A DNA stretch of 28,399 bases, taken from a virus. Below, one piece after another: positions 1 to 6,200 of the stretch. The first letter of the stretch is position 1; every line of letters starts with the position of its first letter. Below the pieces are notes generated by a model. That model did no database searches. It was not told where the DNA came from and saw only the letters and a program-made list of their open reading frames with translations. The translations under genes were made by a program, and so were the position numbers. The DNA is taken from positions 1 to 28,399 of IMG/VR virus record IMGVR_UViG_3300032282_002348; one strand, 5' to 3'.

Positions 1-25
1 GTTGTTGTCCATAGATACAGTATGG

Positions 26-790
26 TCACTTTGTCTTGTGTTGCCAAGTCTTTATTTCGGTTGTCCAAATCCAGCCGTCATTGAAACGATGAGCCTGCCA
101 AACCTTCCACTCGTTTCCTTCAATGACCCCATAAGTCCAGCCAAGACCCCATTGAGACGTTGCCAAGCGGTTCTTGGCGTATTCCATCTCTTTTTTAAGG
201 CACATACATCCACCAGAGAAACCGACAACTCCCCCGTGCTTTTTAGCGTTTGCTGAGCCAATTCGATGTATATGTCCCATAATGACTGCCCCGCCAGCAG
301 TTCCGTAGTGAGTAGCGTGTTCTTCAATTGCGTATCTATTGCAAGTATAGCCGTGCACGAAGGAGATAGGGCCAATCCTATGTACTCCAAGGTCGGCGTG
401 ATAGGGGTAGATTTTCTTGCATCCGAGAGTCTTGAGATTGCTCTTAATCTTCTGGTCAAGGTCGTTGGCATAATCTCGTACGACACCGCTGCTTGAGTTG
501 TTGTAGAGTTGAGCGAGTCTATCTTCGTGGTTTCCATAAAGAAATACAGTAGGCTTCATCGCCTCTATGAACTCGATGCCGGATTCGACATCTTCATAGA
601 GGGATTCGTGAGATTCGTTATCATTGGACGATACGCCGCGTCTGAGAGAACGGAAGTCAAAACAATCGCCAAGGTGCACTCTGTGCTGTGGCTTGAACTC
701 CTTGAGGAACTGCTTGAAACCTTCAAATGCGATAGGGTCGCACTTGTCGCCGTGATTATCGCCAACGGCTACGAATGTCTGGTATTTCAT
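26..790 (-). CDS. Calcineurin-like metallophosphoesterase
   Basis: A 254-residue protein with the full set of dinuclear metal-binding motifs of the calcineurin-like phosphoesterase family: GDNHG (residues 10-14), GDCFD (41-45), GNHED (86-90), a HG pair (146-147) and GHIHR (172-176). The family hydrolyses phosphodiesters or phosphomonoesters in nucleic acids, nucleotides or proteins; the substrate here is unknown. The start at 790 is chosen over an in-frame ATG at 817 because it forms an ATGA overlap with the stop of the upstream gene and begins the conserved beta strand directly. It is the last gene visible in the leftward replication/recombination operon, so a role in DNA processing or nucleotide clean-up is plausible but inferred. 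It lacks the extra domains of SbcD/Mre11. Confidence 0.9.
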   Translation of the reverse strand: MKYQTFVAVGDNHGDKCDPIAFEGFKQFLKEFKPQHRVHLGDCFDFRSLRRGVSSNDNESHESLYEDVESGIEFIEAMKPTVFLYGNHEDRLAQLYNNSSSGVVRDYANDLDQKIKSNLKTLGCKKIYPYHADLGVHRIGPISFVHGYTCNRYAIEEHATHYGTAGGAVIMGHIHRIGSANAKKHGGVVGFSGGCMCLKKEMEYAKNRLATSQWGLGWTYGVIEGNEWKVWQAHRFNDGWIWTTEIKTWQHKTK

Positions 791-1011
791 TGTTTTGAAT
801 TGATGTACTGAACCCACATGTCTTTTGCTAGTTTATGTTGTACTCTGTACAGTTCCGTGGTGCAACAGCAATCGTTTGGGTTCTTGATTGGGTTAGGAAG
901 TATGAACGAGAACGCCTTGCAGATACCCTCTAGGACTTCGACCTTGTTCTTGAGATGGTTTATCTCAAGAGTCTTTTCGTCCAATTTGGGCTTTGAGTTC
1001 TTTGATTTCAT
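787..1011 (-). CDS. Small hypothetical protein with helical N-terminus
   Basis: A 74-residue protein starting MKSKNSKPKLDEK. The N-terminal half is basic and then predicted helical (TLEINHLKNKVEVLEGI, heptad-like leucines). The C-terminal half carries a run of three cysteines (DCCCTTE). The start at 1011 gives a 47-base overlap with the upstream gene; a longer version from 1092 would lie almost wholly inside that gene. Its stop overlaps the start of the metallophosphoesterase in an ATGA, which suggests translational coupling. No family is recognised. Confidence 0.55.
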   Translation of the reverse strand: MKSKNSKPKLDEKTLEINHLKNKVEVLEGICKAFSFILPNPIKNPNDCCCTTELYRVQHKLAKDMWVQYINSKQ

Positions 1012-1183
1012 TTTCGTGTTGTAGTCGTTCGCTTTCGAGCATCTCTGCAAGTTGTGCGATGTTTCTTTTGAGAACAGATATTTCAAGCGCATTCTCTAGT
1101 GCTTCCTTGAGAGTCGTAGGCTGAACAGACAGAACTTTTGCTGCAATTTCAATGAGTTTGTCTTTATCGTTCTTTTTTGCCAT
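965..1183 (-). CDS. Small coiled-coil protein
   Basis: A 72-residue protein. The first half (MAKKNDKDKLIEIAAKVLS...TTLKEALENALEI) looks helical. The second half is strongly charged with regular hydrophobic spacing (NIAQLAEMLESERLQHENEIKELKAQIG), typical of a coiled coil. No known domain is recognised. It overlaps the preceding Zn-ribbon gene by 20 bases and the following gene by 47 bases, so it belongs to the tightly packed end of the leftward operon. It may be an oligomerising adaptor; that is inference only. Confidence 0.6.
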   Translation of the reverse strand: MAKKNDKDKLIEIAAKVLSVQPTTLKEALENALEISVLKRNIAQLAEMLESERLQHENEIKELKAQIGRKDS

Positions 1184-1349
1184 TTCTCTTTAGTTTTCTG
1201 GTTGGGTCTGGTCTTATTCTTTTTCCACATTTAGGGCAAAAGAGGCAGACATATCCGTAGAATTGATGTGATGTTCCATTATGATATGTGACCTTGAATG
1301 AACTAGATAATTGGTTTGGCTCTATGGTTTCGACGTGCTTGCATTTCAT
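1164..1349 (-). CDS. Small Zn-ribbon-like protein
   Basis: A 61-residue protein with cysteines arranged as CxH (C3, H5) and a CxxCxxC cluster (C35, C38, C41, context CLFCPKCGKR), followed by a very basic tail. This pattern suggests a zinc-binding ribbon or knuckle with nucleic-acid contact. The start at 1349 (MKCKH) is preferred to an ATG at 1370 because it forms an ATGA overlap with a 23-codon ORF upstream and places the first cysteine at residue 3. The gene lies directly downstream of tRNA-Arg in the leftward operon. Its precise role is unknown. Confidence 0.65.
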   Translation of the reverse strand: MKCKHVETIEPNQLSSSFKVTYHNGTSHQFYGYVCLFCPKCGKRIRPDPTRKLKRNGKKER

Positions 1350-1417
1350 TGCTTTTCGTCTGCTAGGCAAAACAGGAAGCCGATGACAAACACGCTGACT
1401 TCGATTGCTTCAACCAT
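1346..1417 (-). CDS. Possible 23-residue hydrophobic micropeptide
   Basis: An ATG at 1417 opens a 23-codon frame with acidic ends and a hydrophobic core (VSVFVIGFLFCLA), long enough to be a short membrane segment. Its TGA stop overlaps the ATG of the Zn-ribbon gene as ATGA, the same coupling seen elsewhere in this operon. It sits between tRNA-Arg and that gene. It could be a leader peptide that couples translation, a small membrane protein, or chance; there is no homology evidence. Confidence 0.3.
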   Translation of the reverse strand: MVEAIEVSVFVIGFLFCLADEKQ

Positions 1418-1424
1418 TGGAAAA

Positions 1425-1496
1425 TGACCCGTCTAGGAATCGAACCTAGATTCTCTGCTTAGAAGGCAGATGTTCTATCCGTTGAACTAACGGGTC
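1425..1496 (-). tRNA. tRNA-Arg(UCU)
   Basis: A full cloverleaf reads on the minus strand: acceptor GACCCGT/ACGGGTC with discriminator A, D-stem GTTC/GAAC, anticodon stem TCTGC/GCAGA with loop CTTCTAA (anticodon TCT), and T-arm CTAGG-TTCGATT-CCTAG. CCA is not encoded. It decodes AGA/AGG, arginine codons that appear frequent in the virion genes. It is embedded in the leftward operon, far from the main tRNA array. Confidence 0.95.
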
Positions 1497-1524
1497 TTTT
1501 GATTGTTTGGGGGGTTATTTGGGG

Positions 1525-2322
1525 TTAGAACGGAACGTCGTCGCCAGACTCGGTTTCATCCTGTTCGGAAGGTTGTTCGCTGTTCTTGAGTGCCCAGAGA
1601 GCCTGTGCAGACGACTTGAGGGCCAAGTCCTTAGCACCGACCTTACCCGTCTTTTCCCACGGCTTCGGTTCCCAAGTGGTAGCCCAATACTTGAGGTCAT
1701 TAAGGGGCAAGTCCTTGAGGGCAGTCCCCTTTGCTTTGCCGAACGGAACAGGCAGGTCAAAGTTGACTTCGCCCGTGATTTCGGCGGATGGTGCGTTGTT
1801 TGTCTTGGTGAGATTGACAGTCTTGCTCACGTAAGTAGTGGAAGGCTGAGAACGAACCACGCGGTCTGCTTCAGCATCATCATCATCCGTAGCGATGCCG
1901 GCGACGGCAGCGAGTGAATAGCGACGAAGGTAAGAAATGATAGAACCAGCGTCCTGACCCTTGACGTTATCGCCAACGGGGATTGAGATGCTTTCCATCA
2001 TAGATGAACCTGCTTCGTGGATGATGGTCGTATTGACACCGATGCTCTTGCTGTCAGACGTTGGGAACTGAACAATGGCAAGCCCGTGCTTGGCAAAGAT
2101 GGGCTTCACAAGTTCAAGGTGAGCCGACAGAGAAGCATACTTGTTCTTGTGGAACGGATTGGTGCTATCTGCGTGGACATCCTTGGTCTCGGCAATAGCC
2201 TTGACAAGAGCCTTGTGCATAAGTGCTCGGTTAGCGTGAAGGGTTTCGAGGTAGTCTGGTGTTTCGTTCATGGTAGTGAAATCTTGGAAAAGTTCGGCGG
2301 TGTATGTGGGTCTGTATTGCAT
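1525..2322 (-). CDS. erf: ERF-family single-strand annealing protein
   Basis: A 265-residue protein with the ERF superfamily core: KYASLSAHLELVKPIFAKHG (residues 61-80) and GQDAGSIISYLRRYSLAAVA (122-141), followed by the acidic stretch DDDDAE (146-151). ERF proteins bind single-stranded DNA and anneal complementary strands during phage recombination. After a linker, residues 193-248 (FGKAKGTALKDLP...) resemble a small accessory domain seen in some phage recombination proteins. The last residues, ESGDDVPF, look like the acidic C-terminal tip of SSB, which may dock partner enzymes. The start at 2322 lies three bases after the methyltransferase stop; an internal ATG at 2271 is an alternative. 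With the PD-(D/E)XK exonuclease in the same operon it likely forms an exonuclease/annealase pair. Confidence 0.9.
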   Translation of the reverse strand: MQYRPTYTAELFQDFTTMNETPDYLETLHANRALMHKALVKAIAETKDVHADSTNPFHKNKYASLSAHLELVKPIFAKHGLAIVQFPTSDSKSIGVNTTIIHEAGSSMMESISIPVGDNVKGQDAGSIISYLRRYSLAAVAGIATDDDDAEADRVVRSQPSTTYVSKTVNLTKTNNAPSAEITGEVNFDLPVPFGKAKGTALKDLPLNDLKYWATTWEPKPWEKTGKVGAKDLALKSSAQALWALKNSEQPSEQDETESGDDVPF

Positions 2323-2325
2323 TGG

Positions 2326-3024
2326 TTAATTGGAGATATCGAATAGTTGAACGTTTTGGTCAAGTCTTTTTGCGATGATTTCGCAATATTTTTCGGAGAT
2401 TTCCACCCCGACTGACTTGATACCTAGGTTCTGGCAAGCAAGATTGGTAGTTCCAGAGCCAGAAAAAGGTTCAAACACAAACGTTGGTTCAGTAACTTTG
2501 ACCAATCTCGTCATAAGTTCAAGAGGAATCTGACAAGGATGTTCAGTTTTTTCTTCGTTCTTGTTCTTGATTTGATTGATTTCCCACCAATCGTAAAGCC
2601 TTGCTGAATGACCTTCTTCCATTCGTTTTATGCAACGAGGGTCTTTAAGGTCTTTGTATGGCTGTCCGTCTTTGGTTAGGTCTGGCTTGCATCCAAACCA
2701 AGCGATGCTTCTGGACTGTCTAGGAGTGTTTGATGGATAAACCCAAGCAACCACCCTGTCTGGTACTTTGTTCATATGCAAAGCAATCTTGAACATAGCC
2801 TCTGGGTAGTTGATTATCACGCTTTTGTTTGAGAACCAGAACTTTATCCAATCGAGGTATGCTTTCTCGCTCTTGGCATCGTCATAGTAATCATAATGAT
2901 ATCCAAGGTTATACGGAGGGTCGCTGATTGTGGTATAGCCATCCGGCAACGCAATCTTCTCAAAGACTTGGTTAACGTCTCCTAAATAGATTGTAGTAAG
3001 GCTGTTTTGGTAGTAAGGTTTCAT
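2326..3024 (-). CDS. DNA (adenine-N6 or cytosine-N4) methyltransferase
   Basis: A 232-residue protein with beta-class amino-methyltransferase motif order: catalytic DPPYNLGY (residues 35-42) comes first, HPCQIP (162-167) marks the target/cofactor loop, and the SAM-binding FEPFSGSGTT (184-193) with an acidic residue in GVEIS (about 208) lies near the C-terminus. This is the N6_N4_Mtase family. DPPY is the usual form in adenine methyltransferases, so N6-adenine is favoured. The start forms an ATGA overlap with the helicase loader stop. No restriction enzyme lies beside it, so protection of phage DNA from host restriction, or control of replication initiation, are the likely roles. Confidence 0.92.
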   Translation of the reverse strand: MKPYYQNSLTTIYLGDVNQVFEKIALPDGYTTISDPPYNLGYHYDYYDDAKSEKAYLDWIKFWFSNKSVIINYPEAMFKIALHMNKVPDRVVAWVYPSNTPRQSRSIAWFGCKPDLTKDGQPYKDLKDPRCIKRMEEGHSARLYDWWEINQIKNKNEEKTEHPCQIPLELMTRLVKVTEPTFVFEPFSGSGTTNLACQNLGIKSVGVEISEKYCEIIAKRLDQNVQLFDISN

Positions 3025-3689
3025 TCGTTGGTAGCACCTACGATATCGAAATAGTCACGAAAGCGACCGATGAGTGCTGCTCCTAGTTCTTGGTCATCAA
3101 ATCGAGCAAGGAGGGAAGAAGAGTTGAAATTGGTAGTGACGATAGTTGGTCGGTGATTGATAGTGCGTTCGTCAATGACGGCGAACAGGTCGCAAGCAAC
3201 ACGTTGTGTCGTGCGTTCTTTGCCCAAATCGTCAATATATAAAAATGGTGCATAGATTAGTTTTTCGAGTCGCTTGGAGTGGTCATACTTGTTGAATCCG
3301 TCCTCGATAATCTTCTCGAAGTTACGCATCGTCAAGAACGTTTGTGGCTTATGATGCTTCTTCCAATGGCGACGAGAGACCTCCCAAGCCGCACGTGTCT
3401 TGCCAAGACGAGTAGTGCCGTGCAACAGCAACGAGCGTTCAGACCAGTTGCTCCAATTGATTGCAACGTCTTTCATCTTGCTACAAGGGATTTTGTCCAC
3501 GATGGTGCGTTGGTATTCTATGGGCATGCCAATCGGCTCGACAGCCCACTCAGCACCACGCTTAGGGTCGTAGTTCTCGGAATACTTGTGCTCGCACAAC
3601 GGGCAGAACTTCCAGTCGGGCCAGAGCATCTGTCCGTTCTTTTGAAGCGGAATCCAATCACCGCCACAGTCGCACTTGTTAGAAGGCAT
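3021..3689 (-). CDS. DnaC-like AAA+ helicase loader
   Basis: A 222-residue protein. It opens with a four-cysteine zinc site (CxC at 6-8, CPLC at 29-32), followed by an AAA+ ATPase: Walker A GTTRLGKT (91-98), Walker B LYIDDLG (150-156), sensor I region TIVTTNF (182-188) and arginine finger in IGRFRDYF (207-214). This is the DnaC/IstB layout; such proteins place the replicative DnaB helicase on single-stranded DNA at an origin. No phage helicase is seen in the window, so the host helicase may be the client. The start at 3689 overlaps the initiator gene by 11 bases; the in-frame extension to 3803 runs through initiator sequence and is not needed. Confidence 0.9.
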   Translation of the reverse strand: MPSNKCDCGGDWIPLQKNGQMLWPDWKFCPLCEHKYSENYDPKRGAEWAVEPIGMPIEYQRTIVDKIPCSKMKDVAINWSNWSERSLLLHGTTRLGKTRAAWEVSRRHWKKHHKPQTFLTMRNFEKIIEDGFNKYDHSKRLEKLIYAPFLYIDDLGKERTTQRVACDLFAVIDERTINHRPTIVTTNFNSSSLLARFDDQELGAALIGRFRDYFDIVGATNE

Positions 3690-4347
3690 TGTGGTCGGCT
3701 TGCGAGAGGGGCTTGGAGTTTGAGGGCTTGCCGTATTGCTGTCTTGGAGCAAAAAGCCCAGACCAGCCGTTCTGAATAGAGTTTCGGATTGATGTAGTGG
3801 CATCGGTTTCGGTGAGTGTCGTTAGTAGGTTTAGTTGTGCCAAGATGGTCGATGGAGTCAAGGGCTTATTTGCCTGTTTTCTGTATTCCATCCAATCTGC
3901 CCAAGCGGATGCAAAGTCAGCCCCATGAGGCAAAGCAGGAAGCATCAATGCCTTTATATCTCTATTACTATTCTTCCTATTACTATATGTGCCAGTTTTC
4001 TGGCGGGGGGGTCGCTTATTTTCTGGCGGGGTGTCGCCAGAAATCTGGCGGGGGTCGCCAGCAGTAAGCGATACCGTGGTGCACGTCTTGATGGTGCGGT
4101 TGCATTCGCCGTCGACAAATCGGGTAACGTAATGCTTGCGTTCAAGTTCTGCAATCGAAGAGCGAACGCTAGACTCAGACAGACCAAGCATATTGCCAAT
4201 GTATTCATTGCTGGCAAAGCAGCCCTTGTCGTTGTCAAGGGACTGAATGATGGCAAAGATTAACTTGGCACTAGCCGTTAGGTCAGAGTCAAGAAGTACC
4301 TCTCTGGGGATAAACACCCCAGAGAACTTGGAATACTGTTCGGACAT
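3679..4347 (-). CDS. Winged-helix replication initiator-like protein
   Basis: A 222-residue protein. The N-terminal 80 residues (VFIPREVLLDSDLTASAKLIF, then SNEYIGNMLGLSESSVRSSI and ELERKHYVTRF) form a HTH_36-type winged helix as found in phage replisome organisers. A low-complexity linker (about 95-130, rich in P, R, K, N) is encoded by G/C-rich repeats that look like iterons. The C-terminal part (FASAWADWMEYRKQANKPLT) resembles domains that contact the helicase loader. Its position immediately before a DnaC-like loader supports an initiator role, comparable with lambda O and P. The start lies two bases after the exonuclease stop. No single named family is certain. Confidence 0.75.
   Translation of the reverse strand: MSEQYSKFSGVFIPREVLLDSDLTASAKLIFAIIQSLDNDKGCFASNEYIGNMLGLSESSVRSSIAELERKHYVTRFVDGECNRTIKTCTTVSLTAGDPRQISGDTPPENKRPPRQKTGTYSNRKNSNRDIKALMLPALPHGADFASAWADWMEYRKQANKPLTPSTILAQLNLLTTLTETDATTSIRNSIQNGWSGLFAPRQQYGKPSNSKPLSQADHNAF
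3977..4064. repeat. Iteron-like repeats inside the initiator gene (origin candidate A)
   Basis: An AT-rich run ending in CTATTACTATATGTGCCAG is followed by three copies of a CTGGCG(G)n unit. The units include the near-palindromes GCCAG-TTTT-CTGGC (3991-4004) and GCCAG-AAAT-CTGGC (4036-4049), and TTTTCTGGCGGGG (4019-4031). The G-runs are 4-7 bases long. The same 19-base AT-rich block and the same palindrome (with an AAAA centre) recur at 15689-15716. An origin inside an initiator gene is known from lambda O; the role here is inferred. Confidence 0.55.
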
Positions 4348-4349
4348 TT

Positions 4350-5189
4350 TTAGTCGATTAGATGTTGCGGAAGCGTGTCGGTTGTTTCCCTATCCTGCCA
4401 GATGGAGACAGTAGCGGGAACTTCAGCGTGGCTAAACGAAGGCCAGAGGTCAAGCAACTTGCAGTTGGCATAGCGGGAAAACTCTTTCTCACAGATGTTC
4501 CCAGCGACGTTGAGCGTGTAGTTATTCGGCTTGACAAAACCAAGCGAGAATGGGGACTTCTTTTCCAAGAAGCCGAACACGAAGTCCGGAGTGCGTCCAT
4601 ACTTCTGCTTAATAAGATACGAGTAGAAAAATGCTTGGATGTGATACATGTTGGTGTACATCGCCGTGCGACAAGCATCAAGCGTAGGAGTTACGGAGAT
4701 GGACTTCAAGTCTATGACAGTATTGGTTTCTTCGTCATACAGGTCGATGCGACCTTTCACCTTCACGCCAAACATCTCACCGATGATTGCGTTCTCAACG
4801 ACGCACTTCTTGGACGACCAATGCTTCTTGAAGAATGCGTTGCTGTGTGCAGACCTGCTGGACTCGATGCAGATGTCAAACTCGTCTTTCTTCAAGACGA
4901 CCTTGTTGGGATTGCTTGCAACAAACTCGTCCCAGATAAGACGACCTTCACGGGTGCGTCGGTCAACTTCTGGTGCGTATGTGTAGGCATCAGCAAAGTC
5001 AGACGGCGTAAGAACAGCCGAGTGGATTGCAGTCCCAAGACGCATAGCGGCAGTTTCTTCCTGCGGAGTGTTGAGGTAGTCCTTGTAGTGCTGTGGGCTG
5101 ACAAGGAAGTGCTTGAACGAGGAATAGTTCAGAGCATCAATGCGGGAATACTCTTCGTTGCTGATGTTGGTGTTGAGGTCGTTAGGCAT
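4350..5189 (-). CDS. PD-(D/E)XK exonuclease (RecE/exodeoxyribonuclease VIII-like)
   Basis: A 279-residue protein of the PD-(D/E)XK nuclease superfamily related to the DUF3799/RecE C-terminal domain. It shows an N-terminal region with YSSFKHFLVSPQHYKDYL, the LGTAIHSAVL helix (51-60), a conserved acidic residue in VVENAI (about 132), KGRIDLY with D149, VIDLKS with D160 and K162, and the QAFFYSYL helix (185-192) of the QxxxY type. These enzymes degrade one strand from a DNA end to give the single strands used by an annealing protein; the ERF gene in the same operon is the obvious partner. An inverted repeat overlaps the start codon and its upstream GAGGAG. Confidence 0.9.
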   Translation of the reverse strand: MPNDLNTNISNEEYSRIDALNYSSFKHFLVSPQHYKDYLNTPQEETAAMRLGTAIHSAVLTPSDFADAYTYAPEVDRRTREGRLIWDEFVASNPNKVVLKKDEFDICIESSRSAHSNAFFKKHWSSKKCVVENAIIGEMFGVKVKGRIDLYDEETNTVIDLKSISVTPTLDACRTAMYTNMYHIQAFFYSYLIKQKYGRTPDFVFGFLEKKSPFSLGFVKPNNYTLNVAGNICEKEFSRYANCKLLDLWPSFSHAEVPATVSIWQDRETTDTLPQHLID

Positions 5190-5213
5190 ACTCCTCGGAG
5201 TATCCCGAAGGGA
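5187..5213 (-). promoter_or_regulatory. Inverted repeat over the exonuclease start and RBS
   Basis: Read on the minus strand, a CCC-TTC-GGG stem is followed at once by ATACTCC-GA-GGAGTAT, whose last bases run into the ATG (GAGGAGTATG). The 7-base arms are perfect. The element contains the best Shine-Dalgarno-like GAGGAG of the leftward operon and lies in the only clear gap (5190-5222) between RusA and the exonuclease. It could be an RNA hairpin limiting translation or a protein operator. Confidence 0.45.
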
Positions 5214-5222
5214 AATGCCAAG

Positions 5223-5651
5223 TCAAGTCAGTTTCTTTAAAATAATCTCAATCCTTGGCTCTGGGTGATACCATTTAAAGCTCGATTTCGAGCATATAAA
5301 CGAGTCGTCCTTCAAAAAACCTTCTTTGGTAAGGGTGTCAAGGATGGTTTTCTCAGAGTTATCAAGGTCTGGTCTGGTGGTTTTCCACGCTGCTGACTCC
5401 TTCTTTTTTTGAGAAGTCGATTCAGGCCAAGGGAAGTAAAACCTAATCTCAATGTGGACGGGACAATCCCACGGCTCGGCTGGTTTCTTACCTCTTATCA
5501 GCGCGGCAAATGTATTCGTCCATTGTTTAATCTCAGACTTCTCGTATTTGCCTACGAAGAAGCCGCCGCCCCTCCTACGCATAACCCTTAAAGCCGACTG
5601 ATGCGTTGATTTTGTAGGAGGATGCTTGACAAGCAGGTGTATCGTGTCCAT
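5223..5651 (-). CDS. rusA: RusA-family Holliday junction resolvase
   Basis: A 142-residue protein with the RusA signature: an N-terminal basic segment (LRVMRRRGGGFFVGKYEKSE), the acidic core RPDLDN (93-98), a conserved Asp in TILDTL (D105) and KDDSFI (DD 115-116). RusA dimers cut four-way junctions using clustered aspartates. Length is close to the usual 120-150 residues. The start at 5651 fits the family's short N-terminus; an ATG at 5687 would overlap the divergent gene. It is the first gene of the leftward operon, directly behind a minus-strand sigma70-like promoter whose predicted transcription start falls almost on the ATG. It would resolve the joint molecules made by the exonuclease/ERF pair. 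Confidence 0.9.
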   Translation of the reverse strand: MDTIHLLVKHPPTKSTHQSALRVMRRRGGGFFVGKYEKSEIKQWTNTFAALIRGKKPAEPWDCPVHIEIRFYFPWPESTSQKKKESAAWKTTRPDLDNSEKTILDTLTKEGFLKDDSFICSKSSFKWYHPEPRIEIILKKLT

Positions 5652-5654
5652 ACT
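5626..5654 (+). promoter_or_regulatory. Sigma70-like promoter for the rightward operon
   Basis: A perfect -35 box TTGACA (5626-5631), a 17-base spacer and a -10 box CATACT (5649-5654, 4 of 6 matches) point rightward. The expected start is near 5661, about 15 bases before the ATG at 5676. It lies within the RusA start region and beside the minus-strand promoter. Confidence 0.5.
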
Positions 5655-5658
5655 TCTC

Positions 5659-5687
5659 TTAATACCACGCAAGCGATGGAATATCAA
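5659..5687 (-). promoter_or_regulatory. Sigma70-like promoter for the leftward operon
   Basis: On the minus strand TTGATA (5687-5682), a 17-base spacer and TATTAA (5664-5659) match the sigma70 consensus at 5 of 6 and 4 of 6 positions. The predicted start near 5652 is practically at the RusA ATG (5651), so the transcript would be leaderless or nearly so. It faces the plus-strand promoter with the two -10 boxes only a few bases apart. Confidence 0.45.
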
Positions 5688-6200
5688 CCAAATAATGACC
5701 CTCTGATAAAGGCAGGCGGTTCAATGCCGAAGCCCGTATTGAAAATAGCGGAGAAAATGCTCAAGGAAGGGAGAACCTGCGAGGAGACAGCAAAGATAGT
5801 GTCCGTGAGAAAGCAGACCATCGTTAATCTCCGCAAGGAGATGGAAGGCGAAGGCAAACTCGAACTTGGTGCTTGGAAGAAAGAGGTAGCCGGCGACATC
5901 GCAGAGTTTGTGAGAAGAGCCGCCTCCAGACTTGTTAATAATGTGGACAACATCCCTATTGGGCAGTTGCCTATGGCTATGGCTATTTCGATTGACAAGG
6001 TAAGGGACTTGGCGGATGCTCCGACCATCAGAGTTGAGACCCGCCTTAAAATCTCCCAAGATGAACTAAATAAGGCATTTTCACTTGACTCCGAGCCAAT
6101 CGACATTATCAACACAGAACAACCACCACACGATGAACCAACAACAAATAATCGAACTGAATCAAAAGATTTGGGACAAGTCGAAGAAGAACTACCTTAA
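5676..6200 (+). CDS. Helix-turn-helix DNA-binding protein
   Basis: A 174-residue protein. Residues 20-58 (KPVLKIAEKMLKEGRTCEETAKIVSVRKQTIVNLRKEME) read as a resolvase-like helix-turn-helix. The middle is helical (WKKEVAGDIAEFVRRAASRLVNNV), then a conserved-looking IPIGQLPMAMAISIDKVRDLADAPTIRVETRL segment. Phage proteins with this layout are often annotated as DNA-binding or small terminase-like proteins; I cannot decide between a regulator and a packaging role. ATG 5676 is chosen because it lies 15 bases after the predicted transcription start; ATG 5622 would precede the promoter. It is the first rightward gene and is well placed to regulate the divergent promoters. The acidic C-terminus overlaps the next gene. 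Confidence 0.8.
   Translation: MEYQPNNDPLIKAGGSMPKPVLKIAEKMLKEGRTCEETAKIVSVRKQTIVNLRKEMEGEGKLELGAWKKEVAGDIAEFVRRAASRLVNNVDNIPIGQLPMAMAISIDKVRDLADAPTIRVETRLKISQDELNKAFSLDSEPIDIINTEQPPHDEPTTNNRTESKDLGQVEEELP

Noticed and set aside
1507-1917. 136-codon plus-strand frame over the ERF gene
   Set aside because: Antisense to a gene with clear ERF motifs; no domain or leader of its own.
4362-5240. 292-codon plus-strand frame over the exonuclease
   Set aside because: It is antisense to a well-supported nuclease and its product shows no family pattern.
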